Below are positions 38,876 through 48,437 of a stretch of 64,000 bases of DNA, piece by piece. Under the pieces are notes generated by a model. That model was not told the origin of the DNA. It worked only from the letters and a program-made list of their open reading frames with translations, and did not search any database. Each line of letters opens with the position of its first letter. The stretch's first letter is position 1. The position numbers and the translations under genes are program-made. The stretch spans positions 1,612,001 through 1,676,000 of the forward strand of contig NZ_CP019687.1 in NCBI RefSeq assembly GCF_002003265.1, given 5' to 3'. The stretch comes from Paenibacillus larvae subsp. larvae (lineage in GTDB: Bacteria; Bacillota; Bacilli; Paenibacillales; NBRC-103111).

Positions 38876-39643
38876 TTATTTTCCTCCTATCTCACCTGTC
38901 TCGTATAAAATGCAAGTTAGCCCTACCATGGCTGCCGTTTCTGTACGGAGAATCCGTGTGCCAAGCCCAATGGACCGGCATCCTGACTCTTCCGCCTGCT
39001 CTATTTCTTTTTCCGTGAATCCGCCCTCCGGCCCAACTATCAGCATGATCCGAACCGGTTTATCGTCGTTCCTCTTAAGAGCATCCGCCTGAAAAAGCGC
39101 GTCCCTGATTTGAAGGCTATCCTCTTTCTCGTAACAGATCCAGGCTGCGTCCATACGGGCCGCTTGTTCCAGAATCTGTTTCCATGAATGTACCCCTTCA
39201 ACTACCGGAATCCGGTTGCGGTGAGCCTGTTCGGCCGCCTCTTTGGCGATCTTTTGCCAGCGCTGGGTGCGTTTCGTTTCCTTCTTGGCATCATATTGGA
39301 CCACGGTACGCTCTGAAACAAAAGGAAGAAACCGGGCTGCCCCGATTTCCGTTCCTTTTTGGATGACAGTTTCCATCTTATCCGCTTTTGGCAGGCTCTG
39401 TGCAACCCATACTTGTATTCGCGGTTCAGCCGTCATCGGCCTCTCTTCTATAATAGCTGCGGTAACAACAGCTTTGTCCACTTCGGTAATTTGGGCAAGT
39501 GCTTCACGGCTTAGTCCATCGCTGACGATGATCTTGTTCCCAGCCTGCGCTCTCATTACCCGGACTAAATGATGTGCATCGTCGCCTTCAATACGGACAG
39601 ACGTGCTCCCAAACTGCTCTTTAGGTATAAAGTAACGCTGCAT
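38876..39643 (-). CDS. rsmE: 16S rRNA m3U1498 methyltransferase
   Basis: A SPOUT-class methyltransferase of about 255 residues. N-terminal PUA-like part MQRYFIPKEQF; C-terminal knot with the SAM loop LIVGPEGGFTEKEIEQA and LGTRILRTETA, both hallmarks of RsmE. Its stop is 3 bases from the mtaB start. MHMQRYF allows two start codons; the second is preferred. Confidence 0.95.
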   Translation of the reverse strand: MQRYFIPKEQFGSTSVRIEGDDAHHLVRVMRAQAGNKIIVSDGLSREALAQITEVDKAVVTAAIIEERPMTAEPRIQVWVAQSLPKADKMETVIQKGTEIGAARFLPFVSERTVVQYDAKKETKRTQRWQKIAKEAAEQAHRNRIPVVEGVHSWKQILEQAARMDAAWICYEKEDSLQIRDALFQADALKRNDDKPVRIMLIVGPEGGFTEKEIEQAEESGCRSIGLGTRILRTETAAMVGLTCILYETGEIGGK

Positions 39644-39810
39644 GTGCACCTCTACTTTCTACTGTTTCGGGTGAAAATCATGCACCTTTCATCATACAGT
39701 GTTTAAAATTGAAAATCTACACACATTCCATTATTTTACAAAAAAGCGGGCAGAAACAACTTCTTCGTCCTGTTCCGAATGATATTGCTTCACACCCTAA
39801 CAATCATTTC

Positions 39811-40488
39811 TCAGAAAAACAGCTTATTGGCTATGATGACGAACTGCTGAATAATGGGCGTAGACAGACCGAGAATTGGCCCGATTGTGATCTTATATAA
39901 TGGGGGGATAAAAACAAGAACCAAAATAATATAAAATCCCCAATGCTCTACCTTTTGCAGCTCCATCCTGGCGCGGAGCGGGAGCAGATCCTCCAAAATC
40001 CGGTATCCGTCAAGCGGAGGAAGCGGAATCAGGTTTAACACAAACAAGAGAACGTTCATCATGATGAAATACTGCAGGAATACGTGTAAAGCTGTTGCAG
40101 CCCCGCTGGACCATCCGTCCGTCCAGCCGTATTTAATGGAAGCCGCATAAATCACAGCGCCGAGAAACCCCAAAACAAAATTGCTGAACGGGCCCACAAA
40201 ACTTACAATGATCCCCATCAGCCTGGGCTGCTTAAAATTGCTCCGGTTAATCATGACCGGTCTGGCCCAACCGATTCCGGCAATCACAAACAACAGCATT
40301 CCCAGCAAACTGATATGGGAAACGGGATTCAGTGTGACCCTTCCCATTTCCTTAGGCGTAGAATCACCGAATTTGTATGCAAAAAACGCATGTGAAAATT
40401 CATGCACAGTCAGTGCAATAATCAGGACCAGCACAATAAAAGGAAGCTGATCAATCGGAAATCTGAATATACTTTCTAAAGAGGACAT
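39811..40488 (-). CDS. Site-2 protease family (M50) membrane metalloprotease
   Basis: The first membrane helix carries the zinc motif ALTVHEFSHAFFA (HExxH), and the second metal motif is LNLIPLPPLDGYRI (NPxPPLDG type). Several further membrane helices follow. At about 226 residues it is a short, PDZ-less M50 member. The ATG at 40488 lies 8 bases after the prmA stop with AGGTGA upstream. The substrate is unknown. Confidence 0.9.
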   Translation of the reverse strand: MSSLESIFRFPIDQLPFIVLVLIIALTVHEFSHAFFAYKFGDSTPKEMGRVTLNPVSHISLLGMLLFVIAGIGWARPVMINRSNFKQPRLMGIIVSFVGPFSNFVLGFLGAVIYAASIKYGWTDGWSSGAATALHVFLQYFIMMNVLLFVLNLIPLPPLDGYRILEDLLPLRARMELQKVEHWGFYIILVLVFIPPLYKITIGPILGLSTPIIQQFVIIANKLFF

Positions 40489-40496
40489 GTATTCAC

Positions 40497-41465
40497 CTAC
40501 ATCTTTCTGGCAACGAGAGCTACCCAATCTTCTTCTGTATGTATTTCTACGATTTCAAAGCCTGCCCGTTTCAAAGCATCTTCCACCACGGCTTGTTTGG
40601 CTCTGATCACACCGGAGACAATATACAGCCCCCCTGGTTCGAGTACCTGATAAACATCTTCCACAAAAAGCAGAATAATCTCTGCCAAAATGTTCGCTAC
40701 TACAATTTGTACGGGCATTTTTACATTCAGCTCATCCCGCTTCTCCGAATGTTCAAGTATCCCCAGCAAATCGCTTTGTCTGACCATGATACGGGACTGC
40801 ATACCATTTAATTTACTATTCTCCCCCGCACTTTTTACGGCCACCGGGTCGAGATCGATCGCGAGAACATGTTCTGCGCCGAGTTTGGCTGCGGCTATTG
40901 ACAAAATGCCTGATCCGGTTCCCACATCTATGACATCCTCTCCGCCCCGGACCACTTGTTCCAATATTTTCAGGCATAAAGATGTGGTTGCGTGCGTACC
41001 TGTACCAAATGCCATCCCCGGGTCCAATTCCAGAATGATCTCATCCGTAGACGGCTCATATTCTTCCCAGGTTGGCTTAATCGTTAAACGTTTTGTTACA
41101 CGTATCGGCTTGAAATATTTTTTCCACTCGTTTGCCCAGCTCTCGTCATCTACTTGTCGGATAGAAAAAATGGGATTTCCCGTATCGATGCCAAAAGTAC
41201 TGAGCCGCTCTACCGATTGCTTGAGTTCATCCATGATCCTATTGAAATCATGCCCCTCTGCAAAATACCCCTTTACTTCCGCACGGCCTTCCGGGATATC
41301 ATTGAACGGTTTGTCGTACAGTACCCCGTACGTCGTATCCCGTTTTTTGTCCAGTGTGCCGGACTCCTCGATGGAAACTCCGCCGGCTCCAAGTTCGTGA
41401 AAAAAAGAAGAAATCATCTCCGTGGCTTCTTCTGTTGTATAAATGGTAATTTCATGCCAAAGCAA
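40497..41465 (-). CDS. prmA: Ribosomal protein L11 methyltransferase
   Basis: PrmA methylates ribosomal protein L11. The N-terminus MLWHEITIYTTEEA is family-typical. The SAM motif is VIDVGTGSGILSIAAAKLGA, and VVANILAEIIL is the NxxA/motif IV region. I choose a TTG at 41465, which follows AAGGAGG at 8 bases and yields this N-terminus, over a longer ATG start at 41498. It lies in the dnaJ-prmA-rsmE block. Confidence 0.94.
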   Translation of the reverse strand: MLWHEITIYTTEEATEMISSFFHELGAGGVSIEESGTLDKKRDTTYGVLYDKPFNDIPEGRAEVKGYFAEGHDFNRIMDELKQSVERLSTFGIDTGNPIFSIRQVDDESWANEWKKYFKPIRVTKRLTIKPTWEEYEPSTDEIILELDPGMAFGTGTHATTSLCLKILEQVVRGGEDVIDVGTGSGILSIAAAKLGAEHVLAIDLDPVAVKSAGENSKLNGMQSRIMVRQSDLLGILEHSEKRDELNVKMPVQIVVANILAEIILLFVEDVYQVLEPGGLYIVSGVIRAKQAVVEDALKRAGFEIVEIHTEEDWVALVARKM

Positions 41466-41627
41466 CGTCCTGTCCTCCTTCAATTCTAAGGCATACATCC
41501 CTTTGAAAAGGAGGATACCTCAAAAAACATTCACTCCATATTCTACTATACTTTTTTGCTGCGTTACAACAGTTCTGCAGCAAGCGATGGCGGATAAAAC
41601 CATCCCCCGCTCTATTATCTATAGAAA

Positions 41628-41659
41628 AAAGCTCTTATCCCTTTAGGGAAAAGAGCTTT
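41628..41659 (-). terminator. Terminator of the YflT-like gene
   Basis: AAAGCTCTT-TTCCC pairs with GGGA-TAAGAGCTTT and is followed on the minus strand by a T-run. Confidence 0.88.
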
Positions 41660-41680
41660 CAGAAATAAACAAGCTTAATC

Positions 41681-42053
41681 TTATACTATTCCGCCGGAAT
41701 CCCGGATGATTTGCAAGGCTTGTTCATGGATAGATTCATCCACAACGGCTGTGAGTAAAATGTCTTTCCCGTTGGGTCCGCCTTGTCCCCCATCACTCAT
41801 CCCGCTTGCACTCGTATCCGCAGCAGCCATAATGGCAGAGCTGCGATTAGCGAAGTTGGCTCCCAGGGTCAGATTACCCAAGCTGCTGAAATTTCCCGTT
41901 ATAGGGTTCATCACATCATCCACACCTACACCGGGATAGCGCCCGAACCGGTCAATTTGTACATCCTCTGCCCTTAAAGCATTTAACTTCGATGCTACTT
42001 CTTTAGCTTGCTCGGGGTATTGAAATAGGCCAGAATATTTTTCTCTGCCATCA
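41681..42053 (-). pseudogene. YflT/general-stress-like small protein, one frameshift
   Basis: The ATG at 42053 starts MAEKNILAYF. One base is then missing near 42022 (TTCAATACCCC), sending the frame to an early stop. In the restored frame it continues YPEQAKEVASKLNALR and VQIDRFGRYPGVGVDD, then MNPITGNFSSLGNLT, and ends DESIHEQALQIIRDSGGIV, about 124 residues. The pattern of an N-terminal segment about element-shuffling of helix and strand with a Gly-rich middle resembles YflT-like stress proteins, which is a weak assignment. It has its own terminator. Confidence 0.6.
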
Positions 42054-42067
42054 CTTTTTGTCCTCCT

Positions 42068-42208
42068 TTATTCTTGCCTATGGTCTGCCGCTTCCGCCCT
42101 TCTGACTGCAACAAGATCATCACGGTCCGCAAGCTCGGTGTTAAATTCCACATCCTCGTTTTTGGCAATAGGCAATTTATCGGACTGGTGCTGCTGTTCC
42201 TCAGTCAT
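42068..42208 (-). CDS. YfhD-like small protein
   Basis: A 46-residue hydrophilic protein from the ATG at 42208 (GGAGG upstream): MTEEQQHQSDKLPIAKNEDV, then FNTELADRDDLVAVRRAEAADHRQE. The ELADRDDLxAxxRxEAAD end is typical of the Bacillales YfhD family, whose function is unknown. It is in tandem with the YflT-like gene. Confidence 0.65.
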   Translation of the reverse strand: MTEEQQHQSDKLPIAKNEDVEFNTELADRDDLVAVRRAEAADHRQE

Positions 42209-42282
42209 TATCTGATTCCTCCTATTTGGAAAATGTTGATAGATCATAGTGTGGCTTATCGTTTCAAAAAGTATGCGACCAC

Positions 42283-42338
42283 AAAGAAACAAGGCTGCCT
42301 GAACATCCGTTGGATAGTTCAAGCAGCCTTGTTTCTTA
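42283..42338 (-). terminator. Terminator of dnaJ
   Basis: AAAGAAACAAGGCTGC and GTTCA-AGCAGCCTTGTTTCTT form a long stem around a 12-base loop, just after the dnaJ stop. Confidence 0.92.
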
Positions 42339-42358
42339 GCATATTGTGTTAAGCATTG

Positions 42359-43480
42359 CTAGTCACCCAGAAACGCTTTCTTCATTCTTTCGAAAATGGT
42401 TTTCTGCTGCTCATGGGTATGTTCCCCATTCAATTTCCCAAATTCGCGAAGCAGCTCCTTTTGCTCTTCTTTCAGATTGGTCGGGGTAACAACCACCACT
42501 TTAACATGTTGGTCACCCTGACCATATCCGCGCAAGCGAGGAACTCCTTTTCCTTTTAAGCGGAAGTAGGTATCGGTTTGTGTGCCTGCCGGAATTTTGA
42601 GTTTTACCTTTTCAGTCAAGGTAGGAATCTCAATCTCATCCCCAAGGGCAGCCTGTGTGAAAGTCAACGGCACTTCACAATAAATGTCATCCCCTTCCCG
42701 CTCAAAGAAATCGTGCGGGTTTACCCGGATAACAACGTATAGATCACCAGGCGGTCCTCCGCGAAGACCTCCTTCTCCTTCGCCGGAAACCCTTAACTGG
42801 GCACCATCATCGACCCCGGCAGGAATTTTGATATGAATTTTACGCTTTTTGCGTACCTTTCCTGTTCCGGAACAAGTCGGGCACTTATCTTTGATAATCT
42901 GCCCCTGCCCATTACATGCCGAACAAGCTCTGCGGTTCACAATTCGCCCAAAAGGTGTATTCTGAACAACCTCCTGCTGACCGCTTCCATGACAGACGGA
43001 ACACGTTTCCGGATGAGTACCGGGTTTAGCTCCCGTTCCGTGGCAGGTATCGCAGGATTCTGTGCGAGGAATTTGAATATCCGTTTCTTTGCCGAATACC
43101 GCTTCCTTAAACTCAATGGTCATAGTGTACTGCAAATCGCTTCCTCGCTGCGGGCCGTTAGGATTTCTTCGGGAAGAACCTCCACCGCCAAAAAACATAT
43201 CAAAGATATCGCCGAAGCCACCAAAATCAGCTCCGCCGCCAAAACCGCCCATGCCCTGATTCGGATCTACATGTCCAAACTGGTCATACGTAGCCCTTTT
43301 CTGGTTATCACTAAGTACATCATAGGCTTCCTTCGCCTCTTTAAACTTCTCCTCAGCATCGGCAGCTTTGTTAACGTCGGGATGATACTGTTGGGCCAGC
43401 TTCCGATAGGCTTTTTTAATTTCCTCCTGGGAAGCATTCTTGCTGACACCCAGTACTTCATAATAATCTTTCTTGCTCAA
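42359..43480 (-). CDS. dnaJ: Chaperone DnaJ
   Basis: The Hsp40 partner of DnaK. J-domain with YHPDVNKA (HPD motif) in residues 1-70, a Gly/Phe-rich linker ([16 protein letters not shown]), four CxxCxGxG zinc motifs ([36 protein letters not shown]), and a C-terminal substrate domain. Its 373 residues are normal. It is separated from dnaK by a terminator-like hairpin. Confidence 0.98.
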   Translation of the reverse strand: MSKKDYYEVLGVSKNASQEEIKKAYRKLAQQYHPDVNKAADAEEKFKEAKEAYDVLSDNQKRATYDQFGHVDPNQGMGGFGGGADFGGFGDIFDMFFGGGGSSRRNPNGPQRGSDLQYTMTIEFKEAVFGKETDIQIPRTESCDTCHGTGAKPGTHPETCSVCHGSGQQEVVQNTPFGRIVNRRACSACNGQGQIIKDKCPTCSGTGKVRKKRKIHIKIPAGVDDGAQLRVSGEGEGGLRGGPPGDLYVVIRVNPHDFFEREGDDIYCEVPLTFTQAALGDEIEIPTLTEKVKLKIPAGTQTDTYFRLKGKGVPRLRGYGQGDQHVKVVVVTPTNLKEEQKELLREFGKLNGEHTHEQQKTIFERMKKAFLGD

Positions 43481-43560
43481 ATTTCCACCCCCATATTTCC
43501 GAATGAGTGCTAATCTGTAAAAAACAACGGCCTATATTTGCTTTCTATTTGAACAAAGGG

Positions 43561-43607
43561 AAAGTCAAAGCCGGAGTATGCTCTAAATCCCCACGGCTTT
43601 GACTTTT
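43561..43607. terminator. Hairpin between dnaK and dnaJ
   Basis: AAAGTCAAAGCCG pairs with CGGCTTTGACTTT. It may lower dnaJ expression relative to dnaK or end the dnaK message. Confidence 0.85.
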
Positions 43608-43635
43608 GCGAATCAGCAAGTGTAATCGGCTTATC

Positions 43636-45489
43636 TTACTTTTTGTCTTTATCTTCGTCAACTACTTCGTAGTCGGCATCCACCACGTTGTCCGCTTTAG
43701 CTTTGCCTGCATCAGCATCGCCTTCCGCGCCTGCTTGTGTACCCTGCTGAGCTTGAGCCGCCTGCTCATATAATTTTACGGAAAGCTGTTGAACGACTTC
43801 AGTCAATTCCTCCGTAGCTTTTTTGATGTTATCAAGGTTATCGCTTTCCAGCGCTTGTTTTACTTTCTCCTTGGCAGCATTAGCCTTGTCGATCTCAGCC
43901 TGATCTACTTTGTCACCAAGATCCTTAATCGTTTTATCTACTGTATATACCAGTTGGTCCGCCTGGTTACGAACTTCTACCAGTTCTTTACGTTTACGGT
44001 CCTCTTCGGCATGGGATTCCGCATCTTTCATCATTTTATCAATTTCCTCGTCAGTTAAGCCGCTTGAGGAAGTGATGGTGATTTTCTGGCTCTTGCCGGT
44101 CCCTTTATCCAAAGCAGATACATTCACAATACCGTTGGCATCGATATCGAAGGTAACCTCGATTTGCGGAACTCCACGAGGAGCTGGCGGGATATCCCCT
44201 AACATAAAGCGGCCGAGCGTTTTATTATCTTTCGCCATAGCCCGCTCACCTTGTAGAACGTGAATTTCTACACTTGTTTGATTATCCGCATAAGTAGAGA
44301 AGATTTGAGATTTGCTTGTAGGGATCGTCGTATTGCGTTCGATCATTTTCGTGAATACGCCGCCTGCAGTTTCAATACCAAGAGAAAGCGGTGTTACGTC
44401 CAGAAGGACAACGTCTTTCACGTCTCCTGTCAGAACACCGGCCTGGACAGCTGCACCCAAGGCTACTACTTCATCAGGGTTTACCCCTTTATGCGGCTCT
44501 TTGCCCGTCAGCTTTTTGATAGCTTCCACAACCGCAGGAATACGGGTAGAACCGCCAACCAGAACGATTTTATCAATTTCATTAGCCGAAAGACCGGAAT
44601 CGCTCAGCGCTTGACAGGTTGGCCCCAGCGTTCTTTCAACAAGACCTGCGGAAAGCTCCTCAAATTTGGCACGGGTAAGGTTGACCTCCAAGTGTTGAGG
44701 AACGCCATCCACAACCGTAATAAACGGCAGAGAGATTGCTGTAGTCAGCACACCGGAAAGTTCTTTCTTAGCTTTCTCGGCTGCATCTTTCAAACGCTGT
44801 ACAGCTGCTTTATCTTTGCTCAGATCGATGCCCTGTTCTTTTTTGAACTCGGCAACCAGGTAGTCCATGATCACTTGGTCAAAGTCATCACCGCCGAGGT
44901 TATTATCCCCGCTTGTAGCTTTCACTTCGAAGAAGCCGTCTCCCAGTTCCAGGATAGATACGTCGAATGTACCGCCTCCAAGGTCATACACGAGAATGGT
45001 CTGGTCTTCAGCTTTCTCAAGTCCATAGGCAAGTGCCGCAGCCGTTGGCTCATTCACAATACGAAGCACTTCCAGACCAGCAATCTTTCCCGCATCTTTT
45101 GTTGCTTGACGCTGGCTATCATTGAAGTAAGCCGGTACCGTGATAACTGCCTGGGTAACAGTTGTACCCAGATAAGCTTCAGCATCGGCTTTCAGTTTTT
45201 GAAGGATCATTGCAGAAATTTCTTGTGGAGAATATTCTTTGCCATCAATCACTTCTTTATGGTTTGTTCCCATATGACGTTTTACAGAAATGACGGTACG
45301 TTCCGGATTGGTGATCGCTTGACGTTTTGCAGTTTCACCTACAACGCGCTCCCCGTCTTTTTTAAATCCTACAACGGATGGGGTTGTACGGTTCCCTTCC
45401 GCATTCGGAATAACAACTGCTTCGCCGCCTTCCATCACGGCAACGCAAGAGTTTGTTGTTCCTAAGTCAATACCAATTACTTTGCTCAT
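43636..45489 (-). CDS. dnaK: Chaperone DnaK (Hsp70)
   Basis: ATPase domain with [32 protein letters not shown] and [12 protein letters not shown], then the substrate domain ([13 protein letters not shown]) and a C-terminal lid. At 617 residues it is full length. It lies downstream of hrcA and grpE in the CIRCE-controlled heat-shock unit. A 401-residue open frame on the opposite strand is a codon-bias shadow. Confidence 0.99.
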   Translation of the reverse strand: MSKVIGIDLGTTNSCVAVMEGGEAVVIPNAEGNRTTPSVVGFKKDGERVVGETAKRQAITNPERTVISVKRHMGTNHKEVIDGKEYSPQEISAMILQKLKADAEAYLGTTVTQAVITVPAYFNDSQRQATKDAGKIAGLEVLRIVNEPTAAALAYGLEKAEDQTILVYDLGGGTFDVSILELGDGFFEVKATSGDNNLGGDDFDQVIMDYLVAEFKKEQGIDLSKDKAAVQRLKDAAEKAKKELSGVLTTAISLPFITVVDGVPQHLEVNLTRAKFEELSAGLVERTLGPTCQALSDSGLSANEIDKIVLVGGSTRIPAVVEAIKKLTGKEPHKGVNPDEVVALGAAVQAGVLTGDVKDVVLLDVTPLSLGIETAGGVFTKMIERNTTIPTSKSQIFSTYADNQTSVEIHVLQGERAMAKDNKTLGRFMLGDIPPAPRGVPQIEVTFDIDANGIVNVSALDKGTGKSQKITITSSSGLTDEEIDKMMKDAESHAEEDRKRKELVEVRNQADQLVYTVDKTIKDLGDKVDQAEIDKANAAKEKVKQALESDNLDNIKKATEELTEVVQQLSVKLYEQAAQAQQGTQAGAEGDADAGKAKADNVVDADYEVVDEDKDKK

Positions 45490-45545
45490 AGTAGTTAGGA
45501 TGCCTCCTTGTAGTTAAAATTTCTTATTTCGTAATAGAGTCAGAC

Positions 45546-46145
45546 TTAGCCGCTCACTTTGACCATGGAAGGACGGATGACTTTGTCCTTGAGCATGTAG
45601 CCCTTTTGGACTTCCTCAACAATAATGCCTTCTTCATGGTCCTCGGATTCAACCTGCATGATCGCCTGATGGAATTCAGGATTAAACAGTTCCCCGACAG
45701 CTTCAATAGGCGACAGGCCCTCCTGGGTAAGTACCTGATCCAATTGGCGGTAGACCATCTCGATTCCTTTGGCTAAAGCATCAAAATCCTTGGTATCTTT
45801 GCTGGACTGCAGTGCTCTATCAAAATTATCAATCACCGGCAGAAGAGATTCGATCAGTTTTATAGAAGCATACTTCGCAAAATCTTCTTTCTCCAGTCTG
45901 GACCGGCGGCGGAAATTGTCAAAGTCAGCCTGCACACGCAGATATCTCTCTTGGTGTTCCTTTACTTGTTCACGCAGTTCTTCTAACTCTTTAACGCATG
46001 CATTTTCTTCAGAATCTGGGCTTTCAGAAACGGACTCTGCAGCATCATTTTTAGGTTCTTCTACCTGTGTGTCTGTAGTCTGTTCCTGCTTCTCATATAC
46101 AGGTTCTTGTGCGGATTCATTATCTTTTTGATGTCCGTTAGTCAA
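45546..46145 (-). CDS. grpE: Nucleotide exchange factor GrpE
   Basis: GrpE releases ADP from DnaK. An acidic N-terminal tail (rich in Glu/Gln, about 60 residues) precedes a coiled coil (LEELREQVKEHQERYLRVQ) and the GrpE signature region (LLPVIDNFDRALQ; MLKDKVIRPSMVKV). The start is a TTG with AAGGAGG upstream. Length of 199 residues is normal. Confidence 0.97.
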   Translation of the reverse strand: MTNGHQKDNESAQEPVYEKQEQTTDTQVEEPKNDAAESVSESPDSEENACVKELEELREQVKEHQERYLRVQADFDNFRRRSRLEKEDFAKYASIKLIESLLPVIDNFDRALQSSKDTKDFDALAKGIEMVYRQLDQVLTQEGLSPIEAVGELFNPEFHQAIMQVESEDHEEGIIVEEVQKGYMLKDKVIRPSMVKVSG

Positions 46146-46267
46146 CTGCTATTCACCTCCTTGATATACTTTCCTGCCGTGCAGGAATAAGAGACGCCGT
46201 ATCATCACGAATAATGGCGTCTCCCTGGCTCTTGCCAGCTTATTATCATTTAACCTGCATCATGCAG

Positions 46268-47299
46268 TCATAAATGTTCATACCATTTGGTAAGCTCTAA
46301 AGCCATATTTTTGGAAATATGATCAAGGAGCCGGATAACTTTGGCATATTCCATTCGGGTAGGCCCCAAAATACCGATAGTTCCCAGCATCTGGTCGCCA
46401 ATCGAATATGAAGCTGTGATCAGACTGCAGTCATTCATGGCTTCTACACTGTTTTCGGCTCCGATTTTGATCTGGATGCCGCTTTGAGAAGGGGCCACCA
46501 CCTGAAGTAAAATCCGTGTCTCTTCAAATAAATCCAGAATAGTCTTGACCTTATCCACATCTTTAAATTCAGGCTGCATCAGCATATTCGTGGCACCACT
46601 GACATAGATGCGGTTTGTTTCATCATTTTGCAAAACCCCTTCTATCATAGAAAGCCATTCTGTATACCCGGCGGTTACTTTGGCAAGCTCAGAAGAGACT
46701 TCGCTGTAAAGCTTTGACTTAAACTCAATCAAAGGTACATTTTTGAGTTTGTCGTTCAGCACATTGACAACTTTCTCAATATCACTAAAAGACATGCCTT
46801 CCGGAATAGTAACGGTTTTGTTTTCTACATGTCCGGTATTGGTTATCATAATAGCAACAGCAGTATGAATATTGATAGGAATAATTTGCAGGTGTTTCAG
46901 TGTACTGCTAAACACTTCCGGTCCCAATACAATAGAGGTGTAATTAGTTAATCCTGACAAAACGCCTGCCACATGCTGGATAACCGATTCCATCTCCTGG
47001 ACTTTCCCTGCAAAAAACATTTTAACGACATCCAGTTCATGAGAACTTAAATTACCCTCGCGAACCAGATGGTCCACATAATATCTATATCCTTTATGAG
47101 AGGGAATGCGGCCCGCAGAAGTATGCGGCTGTTCCAGATATCCCATCTCTTCAAGGTCTGACATTTCATTTCGGATTGTTGCGGGACTATATGATACGTC
47201 GTCCCTTTTGGAAATGCTGCGGGATCCAATCGGTTCCGCGGAACGGATATAATCCTCAACAATAGCGCTCAAGATCATACGCTGACGTTCCGACAACAT
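46268..47299 (-). CDS. hrcA: Heat-inducible transcription repressor HrcA
   Basis: HrcA binds CIRCE elements and represses chaperone genes. An N-terminal winged helix (MLSERQRMILSAIVEDYI; SPATIRNEMSDLEEMGYL) precedes the GAF-like domain; 343 residues from the ATG at 47299, where AAAGGAGG lies upstream. It follows a GNAT gene, both behind the CIRCE at 47810. Confidence 0.97.
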   Translation of the reverse strand: MLSERQRMILSAIVEDYIRSAEPIGSRSISKRDDVSYSPATIRNEMSDLEEMGYLEQPHTSAGRIPSHKGYRYYVDHLVREGNLSSHELDVVKMFFAGKVQEMESVIQHVAGVLSGLTNYTSIVLGPEVFSSTLKHLQIIPINIHTAVAIMITNTGHVENKTVTIPEGMSFSDIEKVVNVLNDKLKNVPLIEFKSKLYSEVSSELAKVTAGYTEWLSMIEGVLQNDETNRIYVSGATNMLMQPEFKDVDKVKTILDLFEETRILLQVVAPSQSGIQIKIGAENSVEAMNDCSLITASYSIGDQMLGTIGILGPTRMEYAKVIRLLDHISKNMALELTKWYEHL

Positions 47300-47342
47300 T
47301 CGAAAGTCCCCTCCTTTATCATGGTTGCTGTGTAGGGACAAG

Positions 47343-47783
47343 CTAATTTTGCCCTAGTTTCAGCCTAAAAAACACTTCTCCAATGCCGCCTTCATTCACA
47401 CCGGCAATCAGCCCGCATTCTTCAAACCCTACCTTGCGGTGCCAAGCCTGTGGCTCCTCTTCGTTCACCTGCGATGAACTGTACAGATAAGAATGCCCCT
47501 GTTTAATCAACTGGCCGCAGGCAAACCGGACCAGTTCTGAGCCGATTCCACGGTTTCTGAAAACAGGGCTGATTTGAATCAGTCCCATATAAGGTACATT
47601 GGACCAGAGATGTTCCAGCCGCATATATCCCACAAGATTGCCGTTCCGTTCAGCCAGAATAATGTCCTTATTAGCGAGCTTATATTCCAGAAGCGATAAA
47701 GCCAGACCATCGTCCCATTCTGAACATACAGACAAGTCTCCAGGTCCTGCATAACGAATCAACGCCTGCTGTTTCTCTGTCAA
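47343..47783 (-). CDS. GNAT N-acetyltransferase, first gene of the CIRCE-controlled operon
   Basis: A 146-residue acetyltransferase. Motif A is LIQISPVFRNRGIGSELVRF. The C-terminus has the GFEE segment after an EPQAWHRKV loop. It lies between the CIRCE element and hrcA, only 43 bases before the hrcA start, so it should share the heat-shock promoter. The substrate is unknown. In most Bacillales hrcA itself is the first gene after CIRCE. Confidence 0.88.
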   Translation of the reverse strand: MTEKQQALIRYAGPGDLSVCSEWDDGLALSLLEYKLANKDIILAERNGNLVGYMRLEHLWSNVPYMGLIQISPVFRNRGIGSELVRFACGQLIKQGHSYLYSSSQVNEEEPQAWHRKVGFEECGLIAGVNEGGIGEVFFRLKLGQN

Positions 47784-47809
47784 GGAAATAACCCCTTACG
47801 TTGTTTTCG

Positions 47810-47836
47810 TTAGCACTCAACTTTAGTGAGTGCTAA
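47810..47836 (-). promoter_or_regulatory. CIRCE operator
   Basis: TTAGCACTC-N9-GAGTGCTAA is a perfect match to the HrcA operator. It lies 27 bases before the GNAT start, in front of GNAT-hrcA-grpE-dnaK. Confidence 0.97.
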
Positions 47837-47847
47837 ACCATATAACA

Positions 47848-47877
47848 AAAATAACAGACCCTAAGGTCTGTTGTCAA
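47848..47877 (-). promoter_or_regulatory. Sigma-A-type promoter of the heat-shock operon
   Basis: TTGACA (47877-47872) and TATTTT (47853-47848) are 18 bases apart on the minus strand, just upstream of CIRCE. The -35 overlaps the end of the preceding GNAT gene's terminator hairpin. Confidence 0.6.
47854..47871 (-). terminator. Terminator of the upstream GNAT gene
   Basis: ACAGACC and GGTCTGT form a perfect 7-bp stem with a four-base loop, followed by TATTTTTG on the minus strand. It lies within the spacer of the heat-shock promoter. Confidence 0.75.
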
Positions 47878-47878
47878 G

Positions 47879-48337
47879 TCAATCCAGCTGCTTTAATACA
47901 GCTATTTCGTCACAGCAATGCTGTTTTTTGCAATGAATACAGTCAGTCCACACCTTCTCCGGAAAGATCTCCTTCGAAGCAATATAGAACCCGCTGCGCA
48001 AAAAGAAAGGTACTTCATAAGTAAGGGCCATAACTTTGGGGATTCGCTGCCTGGATGCTTCCTCCAGAAGGGATTCTACCAACCGGCGCCCAATTCCCCT
48101 GCCCTTCTTGTCATCGGCTACCCCCAAAGAGCGGATTTCCACAAGATCATCACCAAGCCGCATTAATGAGCCACAACCGATTACTTTATCCTCCTCCACA
48201 GCAACCACAAAGGTATCAAGCTGCTGAAGAAGGATTTTCCGGGATCTTGACAGCATGATACCTTTGTCTGCATAACTTTCTATCAATTCAAACATGGAAT
48301 CTATATCTTTCTTTTCCGCTTTTCTGCAAGTAATCAC
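47879..48337 (-). CDS. GNAT N-acetyltransferase (ArgA-like)
   Basis: A 152-residue acetyltransferase resembling the catalytic domain of N-acetylglutamate synthase: motif A is LGVADDKKGRGIGRRLVESL, followed by EVPFFLRSGF and a C-terminal CIHCKKQHCCDE cysteine cluster of unclear role. A role in arginine synthesis is possible; no other arginine genes are in the window. It ends in a terminator before the CIRCE promoter. Confidence 0.8.
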   Translation of the reverse strand: MITCRKAEKKDIDSMFELIESYADKGIMLSRSRKILLQQLDTFVVAVEEDKVIGCGSLMRLGDDLVEIRSLGVADDKKGRGIGRRLVESLLEEASRQRIPKVMALTYEVPFFLRSGFYIASKEIFPEKVWTDCIHCKKQHCCDEIAVLKQLD

Positions 48338-48437
48338 GCTTTATCCCACCATTCGTCCGCATTCACTTTATTTCGTATAAATATACAACATTATGAATAA
48401 ACGTACAAGATGGTTTTTCAACATGGCTGAATCATCT

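Noticed and set aside
43505-43513. GAGTGCTAA half-site of CIRCE upstream of dnaJ
   Set aside because: The other half-site TTAGCACTC is absent at the required 9-base spacing, so it is not a working operator.
44260-45465. 401-codon open frame antisense to dnaK
   Set aside because: It mirrors the codon bias of dnaK, lacks a ribosome-binding site and resembles no protein family.
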